Source: Bacteroidales bacterium (GTDB taxonomy: Bacteria > Bacteroidota > Bacteroidia > Bacteroidales > Muribaculaceae). From it: a stretch of DNA of 37,528 bases. The notes below the pieces were generated by a model, which did no database searches, was not told where the DNA came from, and was given only the letters and a program-made list of their open reading frames with translations. The stretch spans positions 1-37,528 of the forward strand of contig JAAVFG010000056.1 of NCBI GenBank assembly GCA_014800895.1, read 5' to 3'. Positions 1 to 7,427 of the stretch are shown here, piece by piece (the stretch's first letter is position 1; each line of letters starts with the position of its first letter). A program made the position numbers and the translations under genes.

Positions 1-423
1 ATCCGATAGGAAACTGAATGACTTCTCAAATACAATGGTAGCATAAATCAATCCGGTGCGCCTACTCAATGGTCCGATTTGATAACGTGGGCGTAAGAAC
101 AATCCTTCTTCATCAATCTTCTCCTCTGAATACATAGTAAGTAACATGTTATAATAATCGGAATACCTGAGTTTGAGTGATTCGTCCGCAATAATATAAT
201 TTGTCTTACAATGGAAATCATCGTAAAAACTCATCGCAGTATTGATTTCAATCTGACGGAGGGTATCATTGCCATAAAGTGCAGGTTGTAATTTTTCTTC
301 CAAACGGAGATTTAGAGTGCTCGTAATACTATCCAAAACAGCCCGGCTGTTTGGATAGCAGTTGTCAAGCGTGCGAACAATCTTAATCGGAGTAAGAGGT
401 ATATTATAGGTCAGTTCCATCAT
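1..423 (-). CDS. Hypothetical protein, N-terminal part (cut by window start)
   Basis: An uninterrupted minus-strand frame runs from two adjacent ATG codons (423-421 and 420-418) off the left edge, giving about 140 residues. It begins MELTYNIPLTPIKIVRTLDN and continues with a mixed alpha/beta, soluble-looking sequence; I see no signal peptide or membrane segment. I do not recognise the family. A Bacteroidetes -7 element lies only 5-8 nt upstream of the ATG pair, so the transcript may be leaderless or nearly so. Codon use and lack of stops support a real gene; its function cannot be judged from this fragment. Confidence 0.7.
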   Translation of the reverse strand, partial: MMELTYNIPLTPIKIVRTLDNCYPNSRAVLDSITSTLNLRLEEKLQPALYGNDTLRQIEINTAMSFYDDFHCKTNYIIADESLKLRYSDYYNMLLTMYSEEKIDEEGLFLRPRYQIGPLSRRTGLIYATIVFEKSFSFLSD

Positions 424-427
424 AGTG

Positions 428-435
428 CAAATATA
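428..435 (-). promoter_or_regulatory. Putative -7 element for the left-edge gene
   Basis: TATATTTG on the minus strand fits TAnnTTTG. It ends about 5 nt before the first ATG. I see no good -33 TTTG at the usual distance, so this is a weak call. Confidence 0.4.
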
Positions 436-475
436 CACATTTCCAACGACTGTTCATTTCTGATTATTGCTCAAC

Positions 476-512
476 GGGAGTGATTGGTAATCTTAACCGC
501 AAAATCACTCCC
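476..512. repeat. 10-bp perfect inverted repeat (operator or hairpin)
   Basis: GGGAGTGATT at 476-485 is exactly complementary to AATCACTCCC at 503-512, with a 17-nt loop that itself begins GGT and contains ACC. It lies about 50 nt upstream of the left-edge gene. It lacks a U-tract on either strand, so an operator or an element boundary is as likely as a terminator. The rest of 424-608 shows nothing else I can interpret. Confidence 0.5.
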
Positions 513-608
513 AATGCAACTATATCACCATGCGAAATTCATTCAAGTAAGCCTAACTGATATTCAATCTTTCACAAGCCACAGTGTGATTGTTTTCGGT
601 TATTATTT

Positions 609-828
609 ATGTTGCTGTTGGTCACCGACAACGTAATCCTCTTGGGCTACGTCAAAACCGACAAAGGCGAAACTACCACATCGAGCACCTTGGAAATTCA
701 TCACGTATCTGATGAAAGGCGGTGTCGTACACCAAATCCAGGACTTCGCCATCGCCGTCTCGAAAGAGCACTACGACACACTCTACGATGTCAAAACTAC
801 CGACGTAACCTGTATACGCATCTACTAA
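609..828 (+). pseudogene. Small ORF remnant, apparently frameshifted
   Basis: The only ATG-started plus-strand frame (from 609) looks protein-like for about 25-30 codons (MLLLVTDNVILLGYVKT...) and then becomes Arg/His-rich and unconvincing. A second frame, open from 637 to a TAA at 826-828 but lacking its own ATG, reads convincingly in its second half (KFITYLMKGGVVHQIQ... ending DVTCIRIY). The simplest reading is one small gene of about 70 residues with a frameshift around 660-700. A hairpin terminator follows 18 nt after the TAA. The family is not recognised; a chance ORF remains possible. Confidence 0.3.
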
Positions 829-845
829 GCTCCACTTAATCTGTC

Positions 846-878
846 GCCCCGACAAGAACTCAACCCTCTTGTCGGGGC
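846..878. terminator. Hairpin terminator
   Basis: GCCCCGACAAG (846-856) pairs perfectly with CTTGTCGGGGC (868-878), an 11-bp GC-rich stem with an 11-nt loop, followed by TTAACTTGTGTTT. It separates the small ORF remnant from the TIR gene promoter. Confidence 0.75.
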
Positions 879-905
879 TTAACTTGTGTTTATCAGCATA
901 TTTCA

Positions 906-935
906 TTGTAATCCGAGGAATTTTATGTAACTTTG
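906..935 (+). promoter_or_regulatory. Bacteroidetes promoter of the TIR-vsr operon
   Basis: ATTG/TTG at 905-908 is followed, after 19 nt, by TAACTTTG at 928-935, a match to TTTG-N19-TAnnTTTG. The start codon at 962 lies about 20 nt after the expected transcription start. Confidence 0.7.
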
Positions 936-961
936 TACTATACATCAAATAATTAAAAGCT

Positions 962-1741
962 ATGATTTTTCTATCTCATAATTGGAAGGATAAGCCGGTA
1001 GTGGAGCAAGTGGCTCTTCGTCTTAGAAGTATATTTGGTCAAAAAAATGTATTCTATGATTCATGGTCAATACAGCCCGGAGATGGTATAATAGACAAAA
1101 TGAATGAGGGATTATCAAATTGCCAGTACTTCTTTTTCTTTATTTCTACAAATAGTTTGGCTAGTAATATGGTAAAGATGGAATGGCAAAACGCAATTTT
1201 TAAGGCTGCTCAAAATGCCATAAAATTTATTCCTATCCGCATGGACAACTCAACCATGCCTGTATTACTAACCCAAAGCCTATATATCGATCTATATTCT
1301 CAAGGTTTGGAAGTTGCTGTGCGACAGATTATAGATGTAATACAAGGAAATAACACATTTAGGATTCCCACGTCCCAATTCCACAATTTAATCGCAGAAA
1401 AGCAACGAATTGGAAATAAACTAAGAATAACATGCCGTGCATTGCATTTTTTGGAACCTATATCCTCGTTTGCCTTTTGTACACTCAATGATATTGATGG
1501 TATCACAGTTAATGTACTTAATGAAACTATGAACACCAGCAGTGATCAAAAAGATGTACCCCTTACTTCAGGTTTAAAGGTTAACACATTTGTAAGAGGC
1601 GTTCAACATGGAACAACTCCAGATATGCCATTTATGGTAGAATTTGACATATCAAAAAATCCTGACTTTGATATCATGATGGTGATGCACAAAACTAGTC
1701 ATGAAAGATTCGATGAAATTCCATTAAAAGTTATTGGATAG
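962..1741 (+). CDS. TIR-domain protein
   Basis: The first ~120 residues form a TIR domain: an opening beta strand and box-1-like IFLSHNWKD (2-10), a VFYDSWSIQPGD region (30-41) and SNMVKMEWQNAI around Glu74, the position of the catalytic glutamate in NAD-cleaving TIR enzymes. Residues ~125-259 form a second, beta-rich domain that I do not recognise and that may be the sensor or oligomerisation part. There is no signal peptide or membrane segment. The gene starts just after a good promoter and ends 6 nt before vsr, so the two should be co-transcribed. By family knowledge, bacterial TIR proteins in defence islands commonly deplete NAD+ on phage infection; whether this one is an NADase, a nucleotide cyclase or an adaptor is inference. 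Confidence 0.85.
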   Translation: MIFLSHNWKDKPVVEQVALRLRSIFGQKNVFYDSWSIQPGDGIIDKMNEGLSNCQYFFFFISTNSLASNMVKMEWQNAIFKAAQNAIKFIPIRMDNSTMPVLLTQSLYIDLYSQGLEVAVRQIIDVIQGNNTFRIPTSQFHNLIAEKQRIGNKLRITCRALHFLEPISSFAFCTLNDIDGITVNVLNETMNTSSDQKDVPLTSGLKVNTFVRGVQHGTTPDMPFMVEFDISKNPDFDIMMVMHKTSHERFDEIPLKVIG

Positions 1742-1747
1742 TGCCGA

Positions 1748-2248
1748 ATGGCTGATGTGATGACACCGGAACAGCGGAGCCGCTGCATGGCAGCGGTTAA
1801 GGGGAAGGATACTAAGCCGGAGATGATTGTGCGGAAGTATCTTTTCTCTAGTGGTCTGCGCTATCGCGTCAATAATCGGAAGTTACCCGGTTCTCCTGAT
1901 ATTGTTCTTAAAAAGTATAAGACGGTTGTTTTTGTCGATGGATGTTTTTGGCATGGTCATGAGGGATGCAAATATTTCCGTTTGCCAAAGACGAATGTTG
2001 ACTTTTGGAGGCATAAAATAGCCATGAACATAGCTCGTGATTACGCCAACAATGTCGATCTTAAACTTGCAGGCTGGAATGTGATCCGAATATGGGAATG
2101 TGAGATAAAGGCAAAGGCGCGGCGTGAGAAAACTCTTGAACGGTTATACCGTAACATCACAAATCATGGCTATACCATTCCTGACCTTCCTGCATCATCA
2201 GACGGATCAATCGCTGCCGAACCCTCCGTACCTTACGGAGAGGACTGA
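1748..2248 (+). CDS. vsr: Very short patch repair endonuclease Vsr
   Basis: This is a 166-residue protein with the whole Vsr signature: MTPEQRSRCMAAVKGKDTKP at 5-24, catalytic Asp51 in KLPGSPDIVL, FVDGCFWHGHEGC at 62-74 carrying the intercalating aromatics, His69 and zinc-binding cysteines, and RIWECE near 114-119. Vsr nicks 5' of the T in T:G mismatches produced by deamination of 5-methylcytosine and starts short-patch repair, so it normally accompanies a C5 cytosine methyltransferase. Such an enzyme is encoded 0.9 kb downstream, separated by a DUF5053-like gene. The start codon is 6 nt after the TIR stop. The C-terminal ~30 residues are low in conserved motifs. Confidence 0.95.
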   Translation: MADVMTPEQRSRCMAAVKGKDTKPEMIVRKYLFSSGLRYRVNNRKLPGSPDIVLKKYKTVVFVDGCFWHGHEGCKYFRLPKTNVDFWRHKIAMNIARDYANNVDLKLAGWNVIRIWECEIKAKARREKTLERLYRNITNHGYTIPDLPASSDGSIAAEPSVPYGED

Positions 2249-2296
2249 GAAGCATCGGTAGTTTAGGTAAACTTCTGGAGAAAAAGGCACGGACTA

Positions 2297-2327
2297 TTGC
2301 ATAATTAACAAAAGTTTATTATCTTTG
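2297..2327 (+). promoter_or_regulatory. Promoter of the DUF5053-like gene
   Basis: TTG at 2297-2299 and TATCTTTG at 2320-2327, 20 nt apart, match the Bacteroidetes consensus; the ATG follows at 2345. Confidence 0.65.
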
Positions 2328-2344
2328 TATGAAAGATAACGATA

Positions 2345-2890
2345 ATGGAATCTACTAAGAAAGACAATGAAATCATTACCTTACGTCAGGTAAAGGGAGC
2401 TGATGTATTGGATATCCTGAACTGCGCCGGTATTTCCGAAAAATTCTTCAATCGTTCTCGGGCATGGTTCATTCAACGGTTGAACAACAACATCGTCAAT
2501 GGCAAGCCTGTCTCTTTCACCCCAGCAGAACTCTTCAAGCTCCGAACGGCATTGAAAATTCTTGCATCCGAGATAACAGACTTTACGACAAATATCCCCA
2601 ATTTACCTACCGATATGGCAATCAAAGTATATGTAATAGACAACCCCGAAGCAATCCAATACTTCATCAATGATGACGTAGAAGGATTCAAAGAATATCT
2701 CGCATCGGATGATATGTTCGAATTTCCTGAGCCTGAGTTTTTCGACACCGAAGCCGAAGCACTTGCGTTTTGCTCAGGTATAGGGTATGGCGCAGACGAA
2801 CGTGCCACACCTGATCGTTATCCCTTGCGCTCCTGCGAGGAAGCTGACTTGCCGTTCATAGAAGCGCTTGAAAATTATTTAGAATATTAA
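2345..2890 (+). CDS. DUF5053-like protein
   Basis: The N-terminal ~75 residues (ISEKFFNRSRAWFIQRLNN, then NGKPVSFTPAELFKLRTALK) resemble the short DUF5053 family common in Bacteroidetes mobile and accessory DNA. That region looks like a small helical, possibly DNA-binding, unit. The remaining ~100 residues are strongly acidic (runs of Asp/Glu around 110-160) and do not match anything I know. The gene has its own promoter and sits between vsr and the methyltransferase, so a role as a controller of the restriction-modification genes is conceivable but is only inference from position. Confidence 0.75.
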   Translation: MESTKKDNEIITLRQVKGADVLDILNCAGISEKFFNRSRAWFIQRLNNNIVNGKPVSFTPAELFKLRTALKILASEITDFTTNIPNLPTDMAIKVYVIDNPEAIQYFINDDVEGFKEYLASDDMFEFPEPEFFDTEAEALAFCSGIGYGADERATPDRYPLRSCEEADLPFIEALENYLEY

Positions 2891-2973
2891 GGTGTTTTAG
2901 GAAATGGATGCAAAGTTATGGCAGTCAACCTGACTAATTTTGCATCTGGATTCCAAGTCTCAGAATTTTTTTT

Positions 2974-2981
2974 TATATTTG
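2974..2981 (+). promoter_or_regulatory. -7 element upstream of the methyltransferase
   Basis: TATATTTG at 2974-2981 follows a T-rich stretch; no clear -33 TTTG is seen at the normal distance. Transcription from here would give a leader of roughly 135 nt before the ATG at 3124. Confidence 0.5.
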
Positions 2982-3000
2982 CAATCCAAACCGCGCAAGC

Positions 3001-3109
3001 GCAGACAAAAAGACCATCCATGTAAGTTAGAAACTTATATTCATCATATTTAAGGAACTTCCTTGTAGTCGTGAAAGGTTTGGTCGCCTGTCTGCATACT
3101 TGGAAGTTC
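3001..3109 (+). promoter_or_regulatory. Structured 5' leader of the methyltransferase mRNA (candidate)
   Basis: GCAGAC (3001-3006) plus GACCA (3012-3016) can pair with TGGTC (3081-3085) plus GTCTGC (3090-3095). GAACTTCC (3055-3062) can pair with GGAAGTTC (3102-3109), a pairing that crosses the first. A small TAAGTT/AACTTA hairpin lies at 3023-3037. Two crossing pairings in a leader ending just before the start codon suggest a pseudoknot or switch; no known riboswitch class is recognised. Confidence 0.35.
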
Positions 3110-3123
3110 TTTGCATTTTTGTA

Positions 3124-4362
3124 ATGACGGAAACTAAGTCAATAGAGAGCGATCTTTTCACTCAAGATGAGATCATTGTTGATTGGAGAGACCTTGAATT
3201 TTCCCACCCAGAACGGAAAATCCGCCTTGCTACCTCGTTCAGTGGCATAGGTGCTATTGAGCATGCATTCCAACGCTTAGGACTAAATTGTGAAATTGTT
3301 TTTGCTGGTGATATTGATGACAAATGCAAAAAATCATATTTTGCCAATTATCATATAAAAGAAGAGCAGTGGCACTCTGATATACTCGAATTAGATGCTA
3401 CTCCCTACCTCGGTAAGGTTGATTTATTTGTTGGCGGAGCACCTTGTCAAGCATTTTCAATGGTCGGCAAGCGTAAGGGATTTGAAGATACAAGAGGTAC
3501 TTTATTCCGTGAGTTTGCCCGGGTTGTAAAAGAATGTCAGCCTAAAGTGTTTATCTTTGAAAATGTTAAGGGACTTCTCAACCATGATGGGGGTAATACT
3601 TGGGAGGTTATGAGACATACTTTTGAAGATTATTGCGGATACCATATTCATTTTCAGGTTCTCAATAGTAAGGATTATGGTATCCCGCAACATCGTGAAC
3701 GTATCTTTTGCATCGGATTTAAGGAAGAAACCAATTTTAGTTTCCCTTGCACAATCCCGTTGGAATATCGTATGTACGATTTTTTGGAGGACTATATTCA
3801 AACCAAATATTTCCTTCGTGAAAAGGGTATAAAATTTGTAACTTCTACAAAGAACCGTACAAAGTGCTATACACAAATAAATGGGGATGTTGCTCTTTGT
3901 CAGAAGCGCAACCAACAATTTAATTGGCATGGTGATTTTGTTTATCATCCTACATTGGAAAATGAGCCTTATGAGGAAGGGTGGGACGAGTTTATCTTCG
4001 ATGTCAGAGACGTTGAAGAAAAATACTATCTGTCTGAGAAAGTAAAAAATTATGTCTTGACTCCCGGCACTAAAAATTTTCGAACCTCTACCGAAACCGA
4101 TTTAGATGTCGCTCGTCCACTTCTTCAATCAATGCACAAAATGCACCGTGCCGGAGTTGATAATTATGTTACTCATAAAGGACGTATTCGTAAACTTACT
4201 CCACGCGAATGTTTGCGCCTTATGGGTTTCAAAGACTCATTTAATATAGTAGTATCAGACACCTCAATGTATCAGCAGGCTGGAAACAGTATTGTTGTTG
4301 ACGTTCTTATTGCATTACTTAAACAACTAGATATCACTAATTTCGGAGAACCTGTATCATGA
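3124..4362 (+). CDS. DNA (cytosine-5-)-methyltransferase
   Basis: All landmark motifs of a C5 cytosine methyltransferase are present in order (numbered from the ATG at 3124): motif I FSGIG at 39-43 for AdoMet binding, motif IV GAPCQAFS with catalytic Cys108, motif VI ENV at 146-148, motif VIII QHRER at 189-193, then a target-recognition region, motif IX RKLTPRECLRLMGF and motif X QQAGNSIVVD near the C terminus. The ATG at 3124 is preferred over a TTG at 3100 that lengthens the frame by 8 residues, because it starts a typical soluble N terminus. The enzyme should methylate the recognition site of the HNH endonuclease that overlaps its stop codon. The recognition sequence cannot be read from the protein. 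Confidence 0.95.
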   Translation: MTETKSIESDLFTQDEIIVDWRDLEFSHPERKIRLATSFSGIGAIEHAFQRLGLNCEIVFAGDIDDKCKKSYFANYHIKEEQWHSDILELDATPYLGKVDLFVGGAPCQAFSMVGKRKGFEDTRGTLFREFARVVKECQPKVFIFENVKGLLNHDGGNTWEVMRHTFEDYCGYHIHFQVLNSKDYGIPQHRERIFCIGFKEETNFSFPCTIPLEYRMYDFLEDYIQTKYFLREKGIKFVTSTKNRTKCYTQINGDVALCQKRNQQFNWHGDFVYHPTLENEPYEEGWDEFIFDVRDVEEKYYLSEKVKNYVLTPGTKNFRTSTETDLDVARPLLQSMHKMHRAGVDNYVTHKGRIRKLTPRECLRLMGFKDSFNIVVSDTSMYQQAGNSIVVDVLIALLKQLDITNFGEPVS

Positions 4363-5348
4363 AAATTGACGGCGTAAATTTTAATTTCGTTGACACATTC
4401 GCCACTCCCATATTTGTTCCAGATTGCTTTGTTATGGGTGCATCAAAATTAGGAACTGGCCATGGCGAGGCAAAATTGTACGTTGGCTCCAAGGAAGTTA
4501 TGTATCCATTCTTTGGAAACGAGGGGTTTGTCGCTCATTGCTTCTTGCTCAAATCAGATCTCATTTCATATATGAATGCACTGCACTCTGAATATTTGCA
4601 TCCTTCACAAACTTATAGAGGTGCAGCTGAGATGCCTAAGTTATGGCATGAACGTATGAGATCTATTGAAGCTTTGCCTGAGGTTATTGAATTTAAAGTC
4701 TATGCTCAAGACCAAATAAAAGGTCCTCGAGGCTACGTCAATTCTACTGATTTCGGATATCAACTTATCCGTGAAATTTCCCTCCCGCTGGTTTCATATA
4801 TTTCAGTAATGCAGCTTACTGACCCACAAGGCTCAACCTTGTATTACTGGAAATTATTTGCTGACTTCGAAGCTATATCTGATAAAAAAGAAGCCCTTGT
4901 TTTTACCTATGGCAAGAAAGGTAAAAAAGCGGAAATTGTGGCGCAACCAAAGGAGACCTCTCGCGACAAGGCAATTCGATACGCACGTCAGGGACAAGGA
5001 GAATATCGTGAGAAATTATTAGCTGAATGTCCTTTTTGTCCCATCACTATGATTAACGACGAGCGCCTTCTTATTGCAAGCCATATCAAACCTTGGGCCG
5101 TCGCTACGGATGCTGAAAAGTTAGATCCAAAAAATGGTTTTATGTTGTCGCCTCTTTACGATAAACTTTTTGACCGTGGTTTTATGACTTTTACCGAAGA
5201 CCGTAAAATTATCCTTTCTAATTGGATTTCTCCGGCCAATAAAAAGCGTTTAGGCGTAGTTGATGGCCAGTTTGTGCAACTGCTCCCATTGGATGAAGCT
5301 CGTCAAGAATTTATGAAGTTTCACCGTTCATCAGTATTCAAAGGATAA
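4359..5348 (+). CDS. HNH-family type II restriction endonuclease
   Basis: The ATG overlaps the methyltransferase stop (ATGA), so translation is coupled. Residues 1-200 form an uncharacterised specificity region. An HNH domain of the HNH_2 type lies at about 223-280: CPFCP, then LLIASHIKPWA with His242, DPKNGFMLSPLYDKLFDRGF with the Asn and Asp/His-equivalent residues, then MTF. Proteins of this build next to a C5 methyltransferase act as cognate restriction enzymes cleaving unmethylated foreign DNA. The length of 329 residues is normal for the group. The stop codon overlaps a possible downstream start (TAATG). Confidence 0.9.
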   Translation: MKIDGVNFNFVDTFATPIFVPDCFVMGASKLGTGHGEAKLYVGSKEVMYPFFGNEGFVAHCFLLKSDLISYMNALHSEYLHPSQTYRGAAEMPKLWHERMRSIEALPEVIEFKVYAQDQIKGPRGYVNSTDFGYQLIREISLPLVSYISVMQLTDPQGSTLYYWKLFADFEAISDKKEALVFTYGKKGKKAEIVAQPKETSRDKAIRYARQGQGEYREKLLAECPFCPITMINDERLLIASHIKPWAVATDAEKLDPKNGFMLSPLYDKLFDRGFMTFTEDRKIILSNWISPANKKRLGVVDGQFVQLLPLDEARQEFMKFHRSSVFKG

Positions 5349-5536
5349 TGGTACTTGTATCTCCTAAATTTTTCTTTGCTGTTCACAAAAACATTGGGGT
5401 CGGTGATATTAAGAATCTAATGGCCACTGTAACTTTTGTTTCGGATTAATTTCATATTTCAGATGCCGACCATCTCAGTAACCTACGATATTATACCACT
5501 CCTCATAACTCCAACTACATAACAACAGAACCGTAA
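5348..5536 (+). pseudogene. Possible small gene remnant with an internal stop
   Basis: An ATG at 5348 overlaps the stop of the HNH gene (TAATG). It opens 33 codons (MVLVSPKFFFAVHKNIGVGD...) to a TAA at 5447-5449; the same frame then continues for 28 more sense codons to a TAA at 5534-5536, 2 nt before the tcmP ATG at 5539. The coupling geometry at both ends suggests a former operon gene of about 62 residues with one nonsense mutation, but composition alone cannot exclude non-coding spacer. No family is recognised and no promoter is visible in 5349-5538. Confidence 0.3.
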
Positions 5537-5607
5537 ATATGAGCACATCAAATTTCTTTGAAAAACAGACTCTTTCATCTAGAGTAAAAGCTAGTATAGT
5601 GGCGGAA

Positions 5608-5610
5608 TAG
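5608..5610 (+). other. In-frame amber codon in tcmP
   Basis: The frame from ATG 5539 reads MSTSNFFEKQTLSSRVKASI and VAE, then TAG, then FPSYAKIISSKHVPRRIG without a shift. The flanks match the usual TcmP N terminus, where an aromatic residue (Tyr, one base from TAG) is expected at this point. Confidence 0.8.
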
Positions 5611-5646
5611 TTCCCGTCTTATGCAAAAATAATATCAAGTAAACAT

Positions 5647-6696
5647 GTGCCTAGAAGAATTGGATATTATGACCTATTCGCTGGTCCCGGTAAATATGAT
5701 GATGGCAATCCGTCCACCCCTATCCTTCTTGCGAGGAATTGCGTAAAAGATAGCTATCTTCGGGAACGTGTTTGGATGGTTTTTAACGATAAAGAGTATA
5801 AAGAAGCTCTTGAACAGAACTTCACTCAGGAATTCCCAACAGGGACTTTTACACAAAAAGTCTATTTTCGTGATCAAGAAGTAGGAACTTGTCAAGGGAT
5901 CAACACGTTCCTTGTAACAGATACTATGGAGAATGGCAAGAATGAGTGCCCCGCCGTCCTGTTCATAGATCCATTTGGATATAAAAATATTGATACATCT
6001 ATAATTGCCAAATTCTTATCTTTTTGGGGTAACGAGGCATTTATTTTCATTAATACAAAGCGAATAAATCCTGCTTTTGAAAATGATAAATTTGACTTAA
6101 TATTAAGAGAGCTTTTTCCAAGTTCATACAAAGAGACCAAAGCAAATATTCGCTTGAAAAGGACTGTAGCAGAACGTCTGCAATATATAATTGATTCTTT
6201 AGGTAGAGAATATCAGAAACTTGTGCCTATAAAAGGGAGGGAACAGGTGTATTATACAGCGTTCAAGTTTCAAGAAGAAGATTCTGTGGCCACCAGTCAC
6301 TATATTCTTCATATCACTAAATCTAGACGAGGATTTGATTTAATCAAACAGGTATATACTGATTTTGCCAACGTAGGTACAATTTTTGATGGAGTAAACA
6401 CTTATACGTTTGATCCCAAATTGGGTTCTCAAAATTCATCTCTTGATTTATTTGACACGAAATCTGAGAATATTGACGTGCTTAAAGAAACATTATATTT
6501 GACCTTTAAGGATCAGACTTTAACCGCCATAGAGATTTTTGAGTCTCATCAAATAAAAACCTTGTATAGCAGAAATCATTATACTGAAGCACTGAGAAGG
6601 TTAGTCAATGAAGGCAGAGTGACTTCATGGTATACTGATGGAAAACAACATAAGGTAAGCGTATTGTTAAATGAGTATTGTCACGTAAGATTTTAA
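5647..6696 (+). CDS. tcmP: Three-Cys-motif partner protein TcmP (5' end interrupted)
   Basis: The frame matches TcmP, the protein usually encoded beside a three-Cys-motif (Gp37/Gp68, DUF5131) protein. Motifs seen are YYDLFAGPGKYDDG near the start, a methyltransferase-like glycine-rich region, CPAVLFIDPFGYKNID in the middle, and a C-terminal winged-helix-like part (LTAIEIFESHQIKTLYSRNH). The natural start is probably ATG 5539, but that frame carries a TAG at 5608-5610, so only a GTG at 5647 opens the 349-residue product given here. Either the gene is newly inactivated, it restarts internally and lacks 36 residues, or the TAG is a sequence error. Downstream genes follow at 1 and 4 nt, indicating one operon. 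The family's biochemical role is not established. Confidence 0.8.
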   Translation: MPRRIGYYDLFAGPGKYDDGNPSTPILLARNCVKDSYLRERVWMVFNDKEYKEALEQNFTQEFPTGTFTQKVYFRDQEVGTCQGINTFLVTDTMENGKNECPAVLFIDPFGYKNIDTSIIAKFLSFWGNEAFIFINTKRINPAFENDKFDLILRELFPSSYKETKANIRLKRTVAERLQYIIDSLGREYQKLVPIKGREQVYYTAFKFQEEDSVATSHYILHITKSRRGFDLIKQVYTDFANVGTIFDGVNTYTFDPKLGSQNSSLDLFDTKSENIDVLKETLYLTFKDQTLTAIEIFESHQIKTLYSRNHYTEALRRLVNEGRVTSWYTDGKQHKVSVLLNEYCHVRF

Positions 6697-6697
6697 T

Positions 6698-7423
6698 ATG
6701 TCAGAAAGTAAAATTGAGTGGACGGACAAAACATGGAATCCTATTACTGGATGTTCTAAAAAATCAACTGGATGTTTGAATTGTTACGCAGAAGTCATGT
6801 CTCGACGCCTTAAAGCAATGGGGCAAGTCAAATATTCAAATGGATTTAAGGTAACAATGCATGAGCAATGCTTAGAGGAACCTTTACTATGGAAAGGAGC
6901 TCATAACATATTTGTGTGTTCAATGAGTGATATCTTTCATGAGGAAGTGCCGTTTGAGTTCGTGGACAAGATGTTTGACATTATTAAACGCACTCCACAG
7001 CATAGATACCAGATCCTTACAAAGAGAGCAGAAAGAATGGCAGAGTATTTTGCCACACGTTCTACTCCTGATAATGTCTGGCTTGGTGTTACTGTTGAGG
7101 CTCAATCTTCACGTTTTAGAATCGACTGTCTTCGAAATTTGTCAGCATGTGTAAAATTCCTATCATGTGAACCGCTTGTAGAAGATCTTGGCGAACTTGA
7201 TTTGACAGGAATAGACTGGGTAATCGTAGGTGGTGAGAGTGGATCCAAAGCACGGCCGATGCAAGAGGCTTGGGCTCTAAATATTCGTAGACAAGTTGAA
7301 GAACAGAACGCACGATTCTTCTTCAAACAATGGGGAACGTGGGGTGCCGATGGCATCAAACGCAACAAGCATGCCAACGGAAAGCTCCTTAAAGGAGAAG
7401 TAATACAAGAAATGCCGATCTGA
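6698..7423 (+). CDS. DUF5131 three-Cys-motif protein (phage Gp37/Gp68 family)
   Basis: The N terminus has the diagnostic sequence SKIEWTDKTWNPITGCSK followed by CLNCYAE, giving Cys19, Cys26 and Cys29 (C-x6-C-x2-C), the three-cysteine motif that resembles an iron-sulfur binding site of radical-SAM type. Further conserved segments are FVCSMSDIFHEEVP, YQILTKRAERM, NVWLGVTVEAQ, FLSCEPLVEDLG, DWVIVGGESG and FFFKQWGTWG near the C terminus. At 241 residues it is full length. It starts 1 nt after tcmP, its expected partner. The family is found on phages and in defence-type islands; its substrate is unknown to me. Confidence 0.9.
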   Translation: MSESKIEWTDKTWNPITGCSKKSTGCLNCYAEVMSRRLKAMGQVKYSNGFKVTMHEQCLEEPLLWKGAHNIFVCSMSDIFHEEVPFEFVDKMFDIIKRTPQHRYQILTKRAERMAEYFATRSTPDNVWLGVTVEAQSSRFRIDCLRNLSACVKFLSCEPLVEDLGELDLTGIDWVIVGGESGSKARPMQEAWALNIRRQVEEQNARFFFKQWGTWGADGIKRNKHANGKLLKGEVIQEMPI

Positions 7424-7427
7424 GAAT

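Noticed and set aside
673..948. Minus-strand ORF of 91 codons
   Set aside because: It crosses the terminator hairpin and the TIR promoter and has no protein-like pattern; the opposite strand explains the region better.
3100..3123. TTG start for the methyltransferase
   Set aside because: The ATG 24 nt downstream is a better start, and the TTG lies inside a predicted leader pairing.
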